Of a stretch of 64,000 nucleotides of DNA, positions 42,285 to 51,837 are shown in pieces. A program made the position numbers and the translations under genes. The DNA is from Streptomyces sp. WP-1. Lineage in GTDB: Bacteria > Actinomycetota > Actinomycetes > Streptomycetales > Streptomycetaceae. Within the stretch, counting starts at the first letter, position 1, and the number at the start of each line of letters is the position of its first letter. A model generated the notes under the pieces. It searched no databases and was not told where the DNA came from. It was given only the letters and a program-made list of their open reading frames with translations. The DNA lies in the NCBI RefSeq assembly GCF_030450125.1, contig NZ_CP123923.1:4898001-4962000 (forward strand), read 5' to 3'.

Positions 42285-43442
42285 ATGGGTACGACGACGG
42301 ATGCCGGGGCGGCGATCACGCTGACCGACGCCGAGCTGGACCGCCATGTCACGCATGCGGCGACGCGCGGTCTGCTCGCGGGCCCCGGGCTGCCCGCCGT
42401 CACCGATGTGCTGACCTTCTCGCCCCTGCGCGCGCACGGCCTGCGCACCCTCGCGGACGCGGCGGACGGCCCCTTCCACCTGGCGGAGGAGCTGCGGGAC
42501 CGCCTGGTGATAGGCGAGCTGCTCAACCCGGCGGGCATGGAGCGCGAGTCGATCCTGCTCGACGGCGACACGGGCGAGATCACGACGGCGTACCTCCGCG
42601 AGCCCTCCGCCTGGCGCCCCTTCGCACCGTCCCTGGCCACGCTGCTGAGCTTCGCCGCGGTCACCGAGGAACTGGTGGGCCTGCGCGGCCGGTTCGCCTC
42701 GCTGGCCGGGCAGTACGGCCCGAGGACGGTCGCCGAGGCCTCCCGCCGGCTGCTGGCCCTCTTCGAGGAGGGCACGGACGGCCGGGTGCCGCCGTACTGG
42801 AAGGCGGCGGCCCTGATCCGCCCGCTCGCGCTCGCCGCGGGTCCCGGTACGGCGTCCGGTCTCGCCCTGGACATCCCCGCGCGTGTCCTCGACCAGGAGT
42901 TCGGGCACGGCCGGGTGGCCCGCTTCGAGGACGTCGACTTCCCGGCCACGCTCACGCACGAGCCGACCCGCCGCTTCCTGCGCAAGACCGGGCTGCCCGA
43001 GGAGGCGGTCCTCTTCTTCACCGACCCGGACGCCCCGCTGCCGACGCTGCGCGAGTACGTCACCCAGGAGTGCGCGGACTACCCCCTCGCCGAACTCCCG
43101 GCCCACTGCGACCACTTGATCCGCCTCGGCCGCCTGGTCGAGGACAACAGCCTGGTGGTGGACGGCCGCACGGGCGCGGTGCTGACCTTCTGCGCCCCCG
43201 AGGCCGCGCTCCACCCCCTCAACACCGACGTCTCCACCCTCGCGTTCACCCTCTGGCTCCTCCACCACGAACGCACCATCGACCAGCACCTCTCCCACGA
43301 ACTGACGACGACCTCCTACGACCAACTGGCCGCCGCCATGCTCCACACCCTGACCACCCTCGACCCGACCGCCACCCTCCCGGCCACGGCCTGGCACTAC
43401 TGGACGACCTCTTTCCAGGACGAGTCGGGCGGGGTGCTCTGA
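42285..43442 (+). CDS. SUKH-4-like immunity-family protein, two modules
   Basis: A 385-residue protein. Both halves have the SUKH-4 pattern of a hydrophobic-strand/Gly-rich fold: N-terminal ESILLDGDTGEITTAYL and C-terminal NSLVVDGRTGAVLTFC, with VLTFSPL and RFLRKTGLPEEAVLFF preceding each. SUKH domains often neutralise polymorphic toxins (nucleases or deaminases), but Streptomyces also carries many orphan SUKH-4 proteins. No toxin gene lies next to it. ATG 42285 has a GGGGGAG site. Its promoter carries a perfect DNA-damage motif, which is unexpected for an immunity protein. Confidence 0.8.
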   Translation: MGTTTDAGAAITLTDAELDRHVTHAATRGLLAGPGLPAVTDVLTFSPLRAHGLRTLADAADGPFHLAEELRDRLVIGELLNPAGMERESILLDGDTGEITTAYLREPSAWRPFAPSLATLLSFAAVTEELVGLRGRFASLAGQYGPRTVAEASRRLLALFEEGTDGRVPPYWKAAALIRPLALAAGPGTASGLALDIPARVLDQEFGHGRVARFEDVDFPATLTHEPTRRFLRKTGLPEEAVLFFTDPDAPLPTLREYVTQECADYPLAELPAHCDHLIRLGRLVEDNSLVVDGRTGAVLTFCAPEAALHPLNTDVSTLAFTLWLLHHERTIDQHLSHELTTTSYDQLAAAMLHTLTTLDPTATLPATAWHYWTTSFQDESGGVL

Positions 43443-43463
43443 GAACACCCCGCCCGTCAAAAG

Positions 43464-43535
43464 AGGCCGTGGCGGGATTCGAACCCACGTAACTCGCTTT
43501 GCAGGCGAGCCCCTGAACCACTCGGGCACACGGCC
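43464..43535 (-). tRNA. tRNA-Cys (anticodon GCA)
   Basis: The acceptor stem GGCCGTG pairs with CACGGCC, the anticodon loop is CTGCAAA with anticodon GCA, the T-loop is GGTTCGAATCC, and the discriminator base is U, as usual for tRNA-Cys. CCA is not encoded. Confidence 0.95.
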
Positions 43536-43630
43536 GTGTTGATGGAACGACCGTATGGCGGGGGCGGAGGGGGCTCAAGGGGAATGGTCCGGCTGCAATG
43601 TGACTGCCATACGGCGTTCACGGGAGGAGG

Positions 43631-43708
43631 TCGCCGACGCTCGCCGGGCTCTCCCTGGTCGCGGGCGGCGGCGCCTGGGCGCTGGGCTCCTGGCTCCAGT
43701 CCCGGCCG
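43631..43708 (+). pseudogene. Possible MFS-transporter remnant
   Basis: One frame in the tRNA-Cys to antitoxin gap encodes SPTLAGLSLVAGGGAWALGS followed by WLQSRP, a hydrophobic span ending in a motif seen near the C-terminal spans of MFS transporters. No start codon or further homology flanks it. The rest of the 292-base gap shows nothing else. Confidence 0.25.
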
Positions 43709-43814
43709 TGCCGCGTGTGGGTGACGACCCGCTGCGGGAGCGGCGAGCGGCCGCCACCGCGAGGACGGCCCCGGCGGACCCGTCATCCCGTCGTCCGGTC
43801 CCTGATCATGCGCC

Positions 43815-43820
43815 TAGGCT
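43815..43820 (+). promoter_or_regulatory. Putative -10 element of the antitoxin gene (leaderless)
   Basis: TAGGCT ends seven bases before ATG 43828 with no ribosome-binding site between. Confidence 0.4.
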
Positions 43821-43827
43821 TGCCGTC

Positions 43828-44028
43828 ATGCGCCCACTGACCGTGCACCTCGATCCCGCCACCCACCAGGCCCTCTCCGACCTCGCCGACGCACAGGGGC
43901 GTACGCCGGAGCAGGTGCTGGAGGAGGCCGTACGCCGGTATCTGGCGGCGGAGGAGACGACCGTGCGCGGGACCGCCGAGCGGCTGGCGGGCGCCCACGC
44001 CGACCTGCTGAGGAGGCTCGGCGAATGA
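43828..44028 (+). CDS. Ribbon-helix-helix antitoxin
   Basis: A 66-residue CopG/Arc-like protein. MRPLTVHLDPATHQALSDLA forms the beta-ribbon and first helix, and DAQGRTPEQVLEEAVRRYLA the second. The C-terminal tail (TTVRGTAERLAGAHADLLRR) probably wraps the toxin. Its stop overlaps the toxin ATG by four bases (ATGA), the classic coupling of type II toxin-antitoxin pairs. It likely represses its own promoter. RHH antitoxins paired with Doc toxins are an alternative to the usual Phd fold. Confidence 0.85.
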   Translation: MRPLTVHLDPATHQALSDLADAQGRTPEQVLEEAVRRYLAAEETTVRGTAERLAGAHADLLRRLGE

Positions 44029-44447
44029 ACACCCAGGCCACCGAGGCCACCGAGGCCACCCAGGCCACCCGCGCCGCCCGCCACCTCACCGTCGCCGACG
44101 TCACCGCCCTCGCCACGCTCGCCTTCGGCGGCCGGCCGCCGAAGGCGCGGGAGCCGGGGCTGCTCGCCTCCGCCGTGCACCGCCCCCGCGCCCGGATGTT
44201 CGGCACGCCCGCCTACGACGACCTGTACGAACAGGCCGCCGCCCTCCTGCACGCCCTCGCCGCGAACCATCCCCTGGTCGACGGCAACAAGCGCACCGCC
44301 TGGCTCGCCACCGCCACCTTCCTCGCGCTCAACGGGGTCGATCTCGCCGGAGTCGACCAGGACGCGGCGTACGCGCTGGTCATCGATGTGGCGGCGGGGG
44401 CACAGAGCGACGTGGGCGCGATCGCGGGGCGGCTGCGGGGGCTGTGA
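44025..44447 (+). CDS. Doc-type toxin (Fic/DOC family)
   Basis: A 140-residue Fic-fold toxin. The active-site motif is HPLVDGNKRTAW near residue 85, a Doc variant of HxFx[D/N]GNxR with Leu at the Phe position; Doc enzymes phosphorylate EF-Tu and halt translation. An N-terminal stretch is QATEATEATQATRAA, from a short triplet-rich DNA repeat. It is translationally coupled to the antitoxin. The pair sits 500 bases from tRNA-Cys in a conserved neighbourhood, so it may be an old acquisition. Confidence 0.87.
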   Translation: MNTQATEATEATQATRAARHLTVADVTALATLAFGGRPPKAREPGLLASAVHRPRARMFGTPAYDDLYEQAAALLHALAANHPLVDGNKRTAWLATATFLALNGVDLAGVDQDAAYALVIDVAAGAQSDVGAIAGRLRGL

Positions 44448-44559
44448 CGTGGATCCCACCCGGCGGTGACCCCGGGTCGTTCGGGACGGGAGGGGCGGGT
44501 GGCGCCGGTAGGGTGGCCCGGTTGTCATACGTAGCCGACTGAACCTGACCACGGAGACC

Positions 44560-46350
44560 GTGACTACCACCGCCGCTTCCTCCCACCACCTTTCCCCCGC
44601 CTTCCCCGGCCGCGCGCCCTGGGGTACCGCCAACAAGCTGCGTGCCTGGCAGCAGGGGGCGATGGAGAAGTACATCCAGGAGCAGCCGCGTGACTTCCTC
44701 GCCGTCGCCACGCCCGGTGCCGGCAAGACCACCTTCGCGCTGACGCTCGCCTCGTGGCTGCTGCACCACCACGTGGTGCAGCAGGTGACCGTGGTCGCGC
44801 CCACCGAGCACCTGAAGAAGCAGTGGGCCGAGGCGGCGGCGCGGGTCGGCATCAAGCTCGACCCCGAGTACAGCGCCGGGCCGCTCGGCCGGGAGTACGA
44901 CGGCGTCGCCGTCACGTACGCGGGCGTCGGCGTCCGTCCCATGCTGCACCGCAACCGCGCCGAGCAGCGCAAGACCCTGGTGATCCTGGACGAGATCCAC
45001 CACGCCGGCGACTCCAAGTCCTGGGGCGAGGCGTGCCTGGAGGCGTTCGAGCCCGCGACCCGGCGGCTCGCGCTGACCGGTACGCCGTTCCGCTCCGACA
45101 CCAACCCCATCCCCTTCGTGACGTACGAGGAGGACAACGCCGGCATCCGCCGCTCGGCCGCCGACTACACCTACGGGTACGGCTCCGCGCTCTCCGACGG
45201 CGTCGTGCGCCCGGTCATCTTCCTCTCCTACAGCGGGCAGATGCGCTGGCGCACCAAGGCCGGTGACGAGATCGCCGCCCGGCTCGGCGAGCCGATGACC
45301 AAGGACGCGGTCAGCCAGGCCTGGCGCACCGCGCTCGACCCGCGCGGCGACTGGATGCCCAGCGTGCTGCGCGCCGCCGACCAGCGGCTCACCGAGGTCA
45401 GGAAGGCCATCCCGGACGCCGGTGCCCTCGTCATCGCCTCCGACCAGGACTCCGCCCGTGCCTACGCCAAGCTGATCCGCGAGATCACCGGTACGAAGGC
45501 CACGGTCGTCCTGTCCGACGACACCGGCGCCTCCAAGCGCATCGACGACTTCAGCGCGAGCGACGACCGCTGGATGGTCGCGGTGCGCATGGTGTCCGAG
45601 GGCGTCGACGTGCCCCGCCTCGCGGTCGGGGTGTACGCCACCACCATCTCCACCCCGCTGTTCTTCGCGCAGGCCGTGGGCCGTTTCGTGCGCTCCCGGC
45701 GGCGCGGCGAGACCGCCTCCGTCTTCCTGCCGACGGTGCCCGACCTGCTGACCTTCGCCAACGAGATGGAGAAGGAGCGGGACCACGCCCTCGACAAGCC
45801 GAAGAAGGAGGGCGAGGAGGACCCGTACGCCGAATCCGAGAAGGAGATGGAGGAGGCGAACAAGGAGCAGGACGAGGACACCGGCGAGCAGGAGCAGTTC
45901 TCCTTCGAGGCGCTGGAGTCCGAGGCCGTCTTCGACCGGGTGCTCTTCGACGGCGCCGAGTTCGGCATGCAGGCCCACCCGGGCAGCGAGGAGGAGCAGG
46001 ACTACCTCGGCATCCCCGGACTGCTGGAGCCCGACCAGGTGCAGATGCTGCTCCAGAAGCGGCAGGCCCGGCAGATCGCGCACAGCAAGAAGAAGCCGGA
46101 CACCGAGGCCGACCTGCTCGAACTGCCCGCCGAGCGGCGCCCCGTCGTCTCCCACAAGGAGATGATGGAACTGCGCAAGCGGCTCAACACGCTCGTGAGC
46201 GCCTACGTCCACCAGAGCGGCAAGCCGCACGGGGTGATCCACACCGAGCTGCGCCGGGTGTGCGGCGGGCCGCCGAGCGCGGAGGCGACGGCGGGGCAGC
46301 TGAAGCAGCGGATCACCAAGGTGCAGGAGTGGGCGACGCGGATGCGCTGA
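44560..46350 (+). CDS. DEAH-box superfamily 2 helicase
   Basis: A 596-residue SF2 protein. Motif I is VATPGAGKTTFAL, motif II LDEIHHAG, motif III LTGTPFRSD, and motif VI QAVGRFVRSRRRG near residue 380. After the helicase core comes an acidic/basic linker (KKEGEEDPYAESEKEMEEAN, then KEQDEDTGEQEQF) and a C-terminal domain (SHKEMMELRKRLNTLVSAYV) seen in XPB/UvsW-like or Type III restriction-related helicases. No partner methylase or nuclease is encoded beside it. Role: DNA or RNA remodelling, not resolved. Start GTG 44560. Confidence 0.85.
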   Translation: MTTTAASSHHLSPAFPGRAPWGTANKLRAWQQGAMEKYIQEQPRDFLAVATPGAGKTTFALTLASWLLHHHVVQQVTVVAPTEHLKKQWAEAAARVGIKLDPEYSAGPLGREYDGVAVTYAGVGVRPMLHRNRAEQRKTLVILDEIHHAGDSKSWGEACLEAFEPATRRLALTGTPFRSDTNPIPFVTYEEDNAGIRRSAADYTYGYGSALSDGVVRPVIFLSYSGQMRWRTKAGDEIAARLGEPMTKDAVSQAWRTALDPRGDWMPSVLRAADQRLTEVRKAIPDAGALVIASDQDSARAYAKLIREITGTKATVVLSDDTGASKRIDDFSASDDRWMVAVRMVSEGVDVPRLAVGVYATTISTPLFFAQAVGRFVRSRRRGETASVFLPTVPDLLTFANEMEKERDHALDKPKKEGEEDPYAESEKEMEEANKEQDEDTGEQEQFSFEALESEAVFDRVLFDGAEFGMQAHPGSEEEQDYLGIPGLLEPDQVQMLLQKRQARQIAHSKKKPDTEADLLELPAERRPVVSHKEMMELRKRLNTLVSAYVHQSGKPHGVIHTELRRVCGGPPSAEATAGQLKQRITKVQEWATRMR

Positions 46351-46651
46351 CGCGCGGCTGACGGCTCGGGTTACGCTGCCGTACGTATCCGGACGTATAC
46401 CGTCAGTTCGTCTTCGTCCTTGCCCGGATTCTGGACGAAGACTTCCGCTCAGCGAACCCGCTTCGCTACTGTCCCGCTACGCAACGCCCCGTGGCAGCGC
46501 CGCCGCGGAGCGCAGCCGTGAAAGCGACAGGGTCCGGAGCCGCCGGGCCGTCCTGCCGATCGGCGGCCTCTGGAGCGCGTCGCCGACGGGACTCGGTGAC
46601 GCATTTCCCGCCCGGGGGTTCGCCGGCCTCACCGCCGAAGGAGTGGGGGTC
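46351..46651 (+). promoter_or_regulatory. Regulatory gap upstream of the IclR gene
   Basis: No gene was found. A perfect 9-bp inverted repeat TCTTCGTCC / GGACGAAGA (46411-46419, 46433-46441) with a 13-base loop could end the helicase transcript or bind the IclR protein. ACGTAT is directly repeated near 46383 and 46393. TACTGT at 46467-46472 is a -10 candidate. Confidence 0.4.
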
Positions 46652-47293
46652 GTGACCGCGGAGACCTCTCAGACGCTCGACCGGGGACTGCGTGTCCTCA
46701 AGCTGCTCGCCGACACCGACCACGGTCTCACCGTCACCGAGCTGGCCAACAAACTGGGCGTGAACCGGACCGTGGTGTACCGGCTGCTCGCCACGCTGGA
46801 GCAGCACGCCCTGGTACGACGTGATCTGGGCGGCCGGGCCCGCGTCGGGCTGGGCGTGCTGCGGCTCGGGCGCCAGGTGCACCCGCTGGTCCGGGAGGCG
46901 GCGCTGCCCGCGCTGCGGTCGCTGGCGGAGGAGATAGGCGCGACGGCGCATCTCACGCTGGTCGACGGCACGGAGGCGCTGGCGGTGGCGGTCGTCGAGC
47001 CGACCTGGACGGACTACCACGTGGCGTACCGCGCGGGCTTCAGGCACCCCCTGGACCGGGGCGCGGCCGGCCGCGCGATCCTGGCCGCCCGCCGGGCCCC
47101 CGCCGCGGAACCGGCGTACACCCTGACCCAGGGCGAGCTGGAGACGGGCGCGTGCGGGGCGGCCGCGCCGCTGGTGGGAGTGACCGGGGTGGAGGGCAGC
47201 GTGGGCGTCGTCATGCTCGCGGACTCCGTCCCGGAACGCGTCGGCCCGCGGGTGGTGGAGGCGGCCCGGGAGGTGGCGGAGGCCTTGCGCTGA
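46652..47293 (+). CDS. IclR-family transcriptional regulator
   Basis: A 213-residue regulator. The N-terminal winged HTH reads TLDRGLRVLKLLADTDHGLT, then VTELANKLGVNRTVVYRLLATL. The C-terminal ligand domain contains TAHLTLVDGTEALAVAVVE and RGAAGRAILA. IclR proteins respond to small carbon compounds; ligand and targets are unknown. GTG 46652 was preferred over GTG 46643 because AAGGAG lies eight bases upstream. The domain is slightly shorter than usual (about 250). Confidence 0.88.
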   Translation: MTAETSQTLDRGLRVLKLLADTDHGLTVTELANKLGVNRTVVYRLLATLEQHALVRRDLGGRARVGLGVLRLGRQVHPLVREAALPALRSLAEEIGATAHLTLVDGTEALAVAVVEPTWTDYHVAYRAGFRHPLDRGAAGRAILAARRAPAAEPAYTLTQGELETGACGAAAPLVGVTGVEGSVGVVMLADSVPERVGPRVVEAAREVAEALR

Positions 47294-47381
47294 CGGGACC
47301 CGGCACCCCTGCCGGCGTCGCGCCGGCGGATCCCGGCACCCCTGTCCGTCACCGCCGACCCGCCGGACCGCACCGGTCACG

Positions 47382-47387
47382 TAAATT
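47382..47387 (+). promoter_or_regulatory. Putative -10 element of the Lon-domain gene (leaderless)
   Basis: TAAATT, an AT-rich hexamer in a very GC-rich gap, ends six bases before GTG 47394 with no ribosome-binding site. Confidence 0.45.
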
Positions 47388-47393
47388 GGCCCC

Positions 47394-48185
47394 GTGCTCT
47401 CACGTCTCACGCGCCCCCAGGCCCTCACCCTGTGCGCGCTCCCGGTCGTCGCGCTCCTCGCCACCGCGGTGTTCGCGCCGCTGCCCTTCTCCGTGGCGCA
47501 GCCCGGGATGACGGCGAACGTGCTGGGGTCGAACCGGGGCGCGCAGGTGATCACGGTCAAGGGTGCCGACACCCGCCCGACGAGCGGCCAGCTGAGGATG
47601 GTCACCATCGAGGCGACCGGCCCCGACGCCCGCCTCACCTTCGCGGACCTCGCCGGTGACTGGTTCCGTACCGACCGGGCCGTGATGCCCCGCGACGCGG
47701 TGTACCCGAGCGGCAACACGCTCAAGGAGATCGAGCAGCACAACACGGCGCAGATGCGGCAGTCGCAGGACGCGGCGACCAGCGCGGCGCTGAAGTACCT
47801 CGGCCTGAGCCCCGACAAGGTCGAGGTCACGCTGAAGCTGGCGGACGTGGGCGGCCCGAGCGCGGGCCTGCTGTTCACGCTGGGGATCATCGACAAGCTG
47901 AACGGCGACGGCCACGGCGGCGACCTCACCGGCGGCCGTACCGTCGCCGGTACGGGCACGATCGACGCGGCCGGCCATGTCGGCGCGGTCGGCGGCGTGG
48001 GCCTGAAGACGCAGGCCGCGCGCCGGGACGGTGCCACCGTCTTCCTGGTCCCGAGGGCCGAGTGCGCCGATGCCCGCGGCGATCTCCCCAAGGGCCTGCG
48101 CCTGGTCCCGGTGACCACCCTGAAGAGCGCGGTCGACTCCCTGCGTGCCCTGGAGACCGGAAAGGGCTCGGTACCGAGCTGTTAG
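47394..48185 (+). CDS. Secreted S16 (Lon-type) serine protease, YlbL-like
   Basis: A 263-residue protein with an N-terminal membrane anchor (ALTLCALPVVALLATAVFA), followed by an S16 protease domain. The catalytic Ser is in VGGPSAGLLFTLGI and the catalytic Lys in GGVGLKTQAARRDG, spaced as in YlbL/Lon. YlbL proteins normally carry a PDZ domain; here the N-terminal half (GMTANVLGSNRGAQVITV) is short and no clear PDZ is visible. It probably acts outside the membrane in envelope protein quality control. GTG start, likely leaderless. Confidence 0.87.
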   Translation: MLSRLTRPQALTLCALPVVALLATAVFAPLPFSVAQPGMTANVLGSNRGAQVITVKGADTRPTSGQLRMVTIEATGPDARLTFADLAGDWFRTDRAVMPRDAVYPSGNTLKEIEQHNTAQMRQSQDAATSAALKYLGLSPDKVEVTLKLADVGGPSAGLLFTLGIIDKLNGDGHGGDLTGGRTVAGTGTIDAAGHVGAVGGVGLKTQAARRDGATVFLVPRAECADARGDLPKGLRLVPVTTLKSAVDSLRALETGKGSVPSC

Positions 48186-48330
48186 GGCCGACGCATGTGG
48201 TAGCTGGTCGCGCCGCTGGACTCACCGAGGCTGGACTCGCCGAGCCGCTCGGCCGGTCGGGACGCGGTGGCGGGGCCGTGGTCCCGCGGCGCGTCCCGCA
48301 GCTGCGTCCACAGGGGACGGGCGCCCGTCG
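48182..48330 (-). pseudogene. Possible C-terminal gene remnant after the Lrp gene
   Basis: About 48 codons read LWTQLRDAPRDHGPATASRP, then AERLGESSLGESS and GATSYHMRRP, ending TAA at 48184-48182. Third positions are about 90 percent G/C, typical of real Streptomyces coding sequence, while no start codon fits. The stop overlaps the convergent Lon-domain gene's stop. It may be the tail of a gene whose 5' part was deleted, or a small real gene. I do not recognise the family. Confidence 0.35.
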
Positions 48331-48336
48331 GGCCCC

Positions 48337-50165
<1,829 letters not shown>

Positions 50166-50248
50166 GAGTGACCGCCACCCCCCACGACGGGGACCGCCCG
50201 GTGCCGCACCCACCGGCCGGTCCCCGTCACCGCGTCCACCCGGACGCG

Positions 50249-51748
50249 TCACCCGGGCACCGCCACATCCGGCGGATTCCCCAGTGCCGCGAGGGCCGAC
50301 TTCGCCTCGCGGGCCCACAGCGGGGAGAACGCCGGGTTGATCTGGAGCGCCTCCTGAAGGCTGCGCCGGGCGGGACCGTCCAGCTCCAGGGCGGATTCGA
50401 TCGCGCCCCGGTGATAGGCGTACAGCGCGCTGCGCACGCCCCCGCCCTTCGTGCCGTCCGTCGCCGTCGTGGCGTACTCCAGGGCCTCCTCGTCCTCGCC
50501 GACCCGGTGCAGCGCCCAGCCGAGCGCGTCGGCCGCCTCGGTGCCGGGCTGCCGGTCGTACTCGGCGCGCAGCCGCTCCACGGCCTGCTGCGCGTCCCCG
50601 TGGTCGGCCTCGTACCGGCCGAGCACCAGCTCGTCGTCCACCCCGTCCGACGTCTCCCGCCGCGCCAGCTCCCGCACCTGGTCGTAGCTCGCGCGGGCCT
50701 GCTTGACCATGCCCAGCGACTCGTACAGCTCGCCCAGGTCGAGCGCGTCGCGCGGGTCCGGGCGGCGGGCCAGCGCGGTGCGGTACGCGGTCACCGCCTC
50801 CGTCGAACGGCCCAGCGCCGCCAGCACCCGGGCCCGCCCGGCGGGCGCGGCCGGCTGGTCGGCGTCCTGGCGCAGGGCCGCGTCGTAGTGCCGCAGCGCG
50901 TCCTGGAGATCCCCGCGCTCGAAGGCCAGCTGACCCAACTGGGTGAGACAGGCGGCCTGTTCGGCGGGGGTGCCGGCGGCGGCCGCCGCGTCGGTCAGCT
51001 GGGCCACCGCGTCCTCGCGCCAGCCCCGGTTCCGGTAGACCGCGGCGGCCCGCGCCATCACCGCGGGCCGCTCGGCCGGACCCGGCTTGAGCGCCATCAG
51101 CTTGTCGAAGGAGTCGCCGACCGCGTCGTAGTCGCCGAGCCCGGTGTCCGCGTCGATCAGCTGGGAGTACGACGACCACCGCGTCGGCGCCAGCTCCTGC
51201 GCCTGCTCGGCGTAACGTTTCGCCTCGGTGAAGTCACGGCGCGCCAGGGACAGCGCGGTCAGGCCGTCCAGCGCCTGGACGTTCTGCTCCTCGTCCACCA
51301 ACTGGAGCGAGGTCTCAAGCGCCCGCTCGGCCCGCGGGAGGTCGGCCGTCCGGGCCGTGGCACGCCCCCGTTCGACGTACGCCGTCCCCAGTACCGCCCA
51401 CGCCTTGGCGTCCTGCGGCTGGGCCCGCACCCGCTGCTCCTGCTGTCCGATCAGCGCCGTCAGGGCCGGCAGCGTGGCCGGCATCCCGGTGGTCACCGCG
51501 GTCAGCGCCAGCGCCGCCTGCGCCGGGGCGCGCAGCTGCGCCCGGTGGGCCCGGGGGCCCGGGGCGGGTTCACTCGCGGCTCCGGGCCGGATCCCCGGCC
51601 ACATGGCCAGGACCGCTCCCGCGACCACACCGCCGCTCAGCGCGGTGACCAGTACCCGCCGCAGCAACCGCCGGGAACGGCGGGGCGCGGGCGGCCCGCT
51701 CGGCAGGGGCGTTCCCGGCACGCTCACTCGGTTGTCCATGGCGCTCAC
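50249..51748 (-). CDS. Membrane-anchored TPR-repeat protein
   Basis: A 499-residue protein with an N-terminal membrane span (VLVTALSGGVVAGAVLAMW, about residues 33-51) and an otherwise outside-facing or cytoplasmic helical-repeat domain. Many TPR-like units are visible, for example AWAVLGTAYVERGRATARTA, AVYRNRGWREDAVAQL and ACLTQLGQLAFERGDLQDAL. It is a protein-interaction scaffold of unknown partner. It diverges from the FAD-linked oxidase, with about 90 bases between starts. ATG 51748 or 51739 are both possible. Confidence 0.83.
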   Translation of the reverse strand: MSAMDNRVSVPGTPLPSGPPAPRRSRRLLRRVLVTALSGGVVAGAVLAMWPGIRPGAASEPAPGPRAHRAQLRAPAQAALALTAVTTGMPATLPALTALIGQQEQRVRAQPQDAKAWAVLGTAYVERGRATARTADLPRAERALETSLQLVDEEQNVQALDGLTALSLARRDFTEAKRYAEQAQELAPTRWSSYSQLIDADTGLGDYDAVGDSFDKLMALKPGPAERPAVMARAAAVYRNRGWREDAVAQLTDAAAAAGTPAEQAACLTQLGQLAFERGDLQDALRHYDAALRQDADQPAAPAGRARVLAALGRSTEAVTAYRTALARRPDPRDALDLGELYESLGMVKQARASYDQVRELARRETSDGVDDELVLGRYEADHGDAQQAVERLRAEYDRQPGTEAADALGWALHRVGEDEEALEYATTATDGTKGGGVRSALYAYHRGAIESALELDGPARRSLQEALQINPAFSPLWAREAKSALAALGNPPDVAVPG

Positions 51749-51837
51749 TGTGCGTCAATATGACAAGAAGATCGCGCCGGGCGTGGCGAGAGGCTGACGG
51801 GGTTCACACCGATGGCCGTGAGTGCGAACCTGTGATC

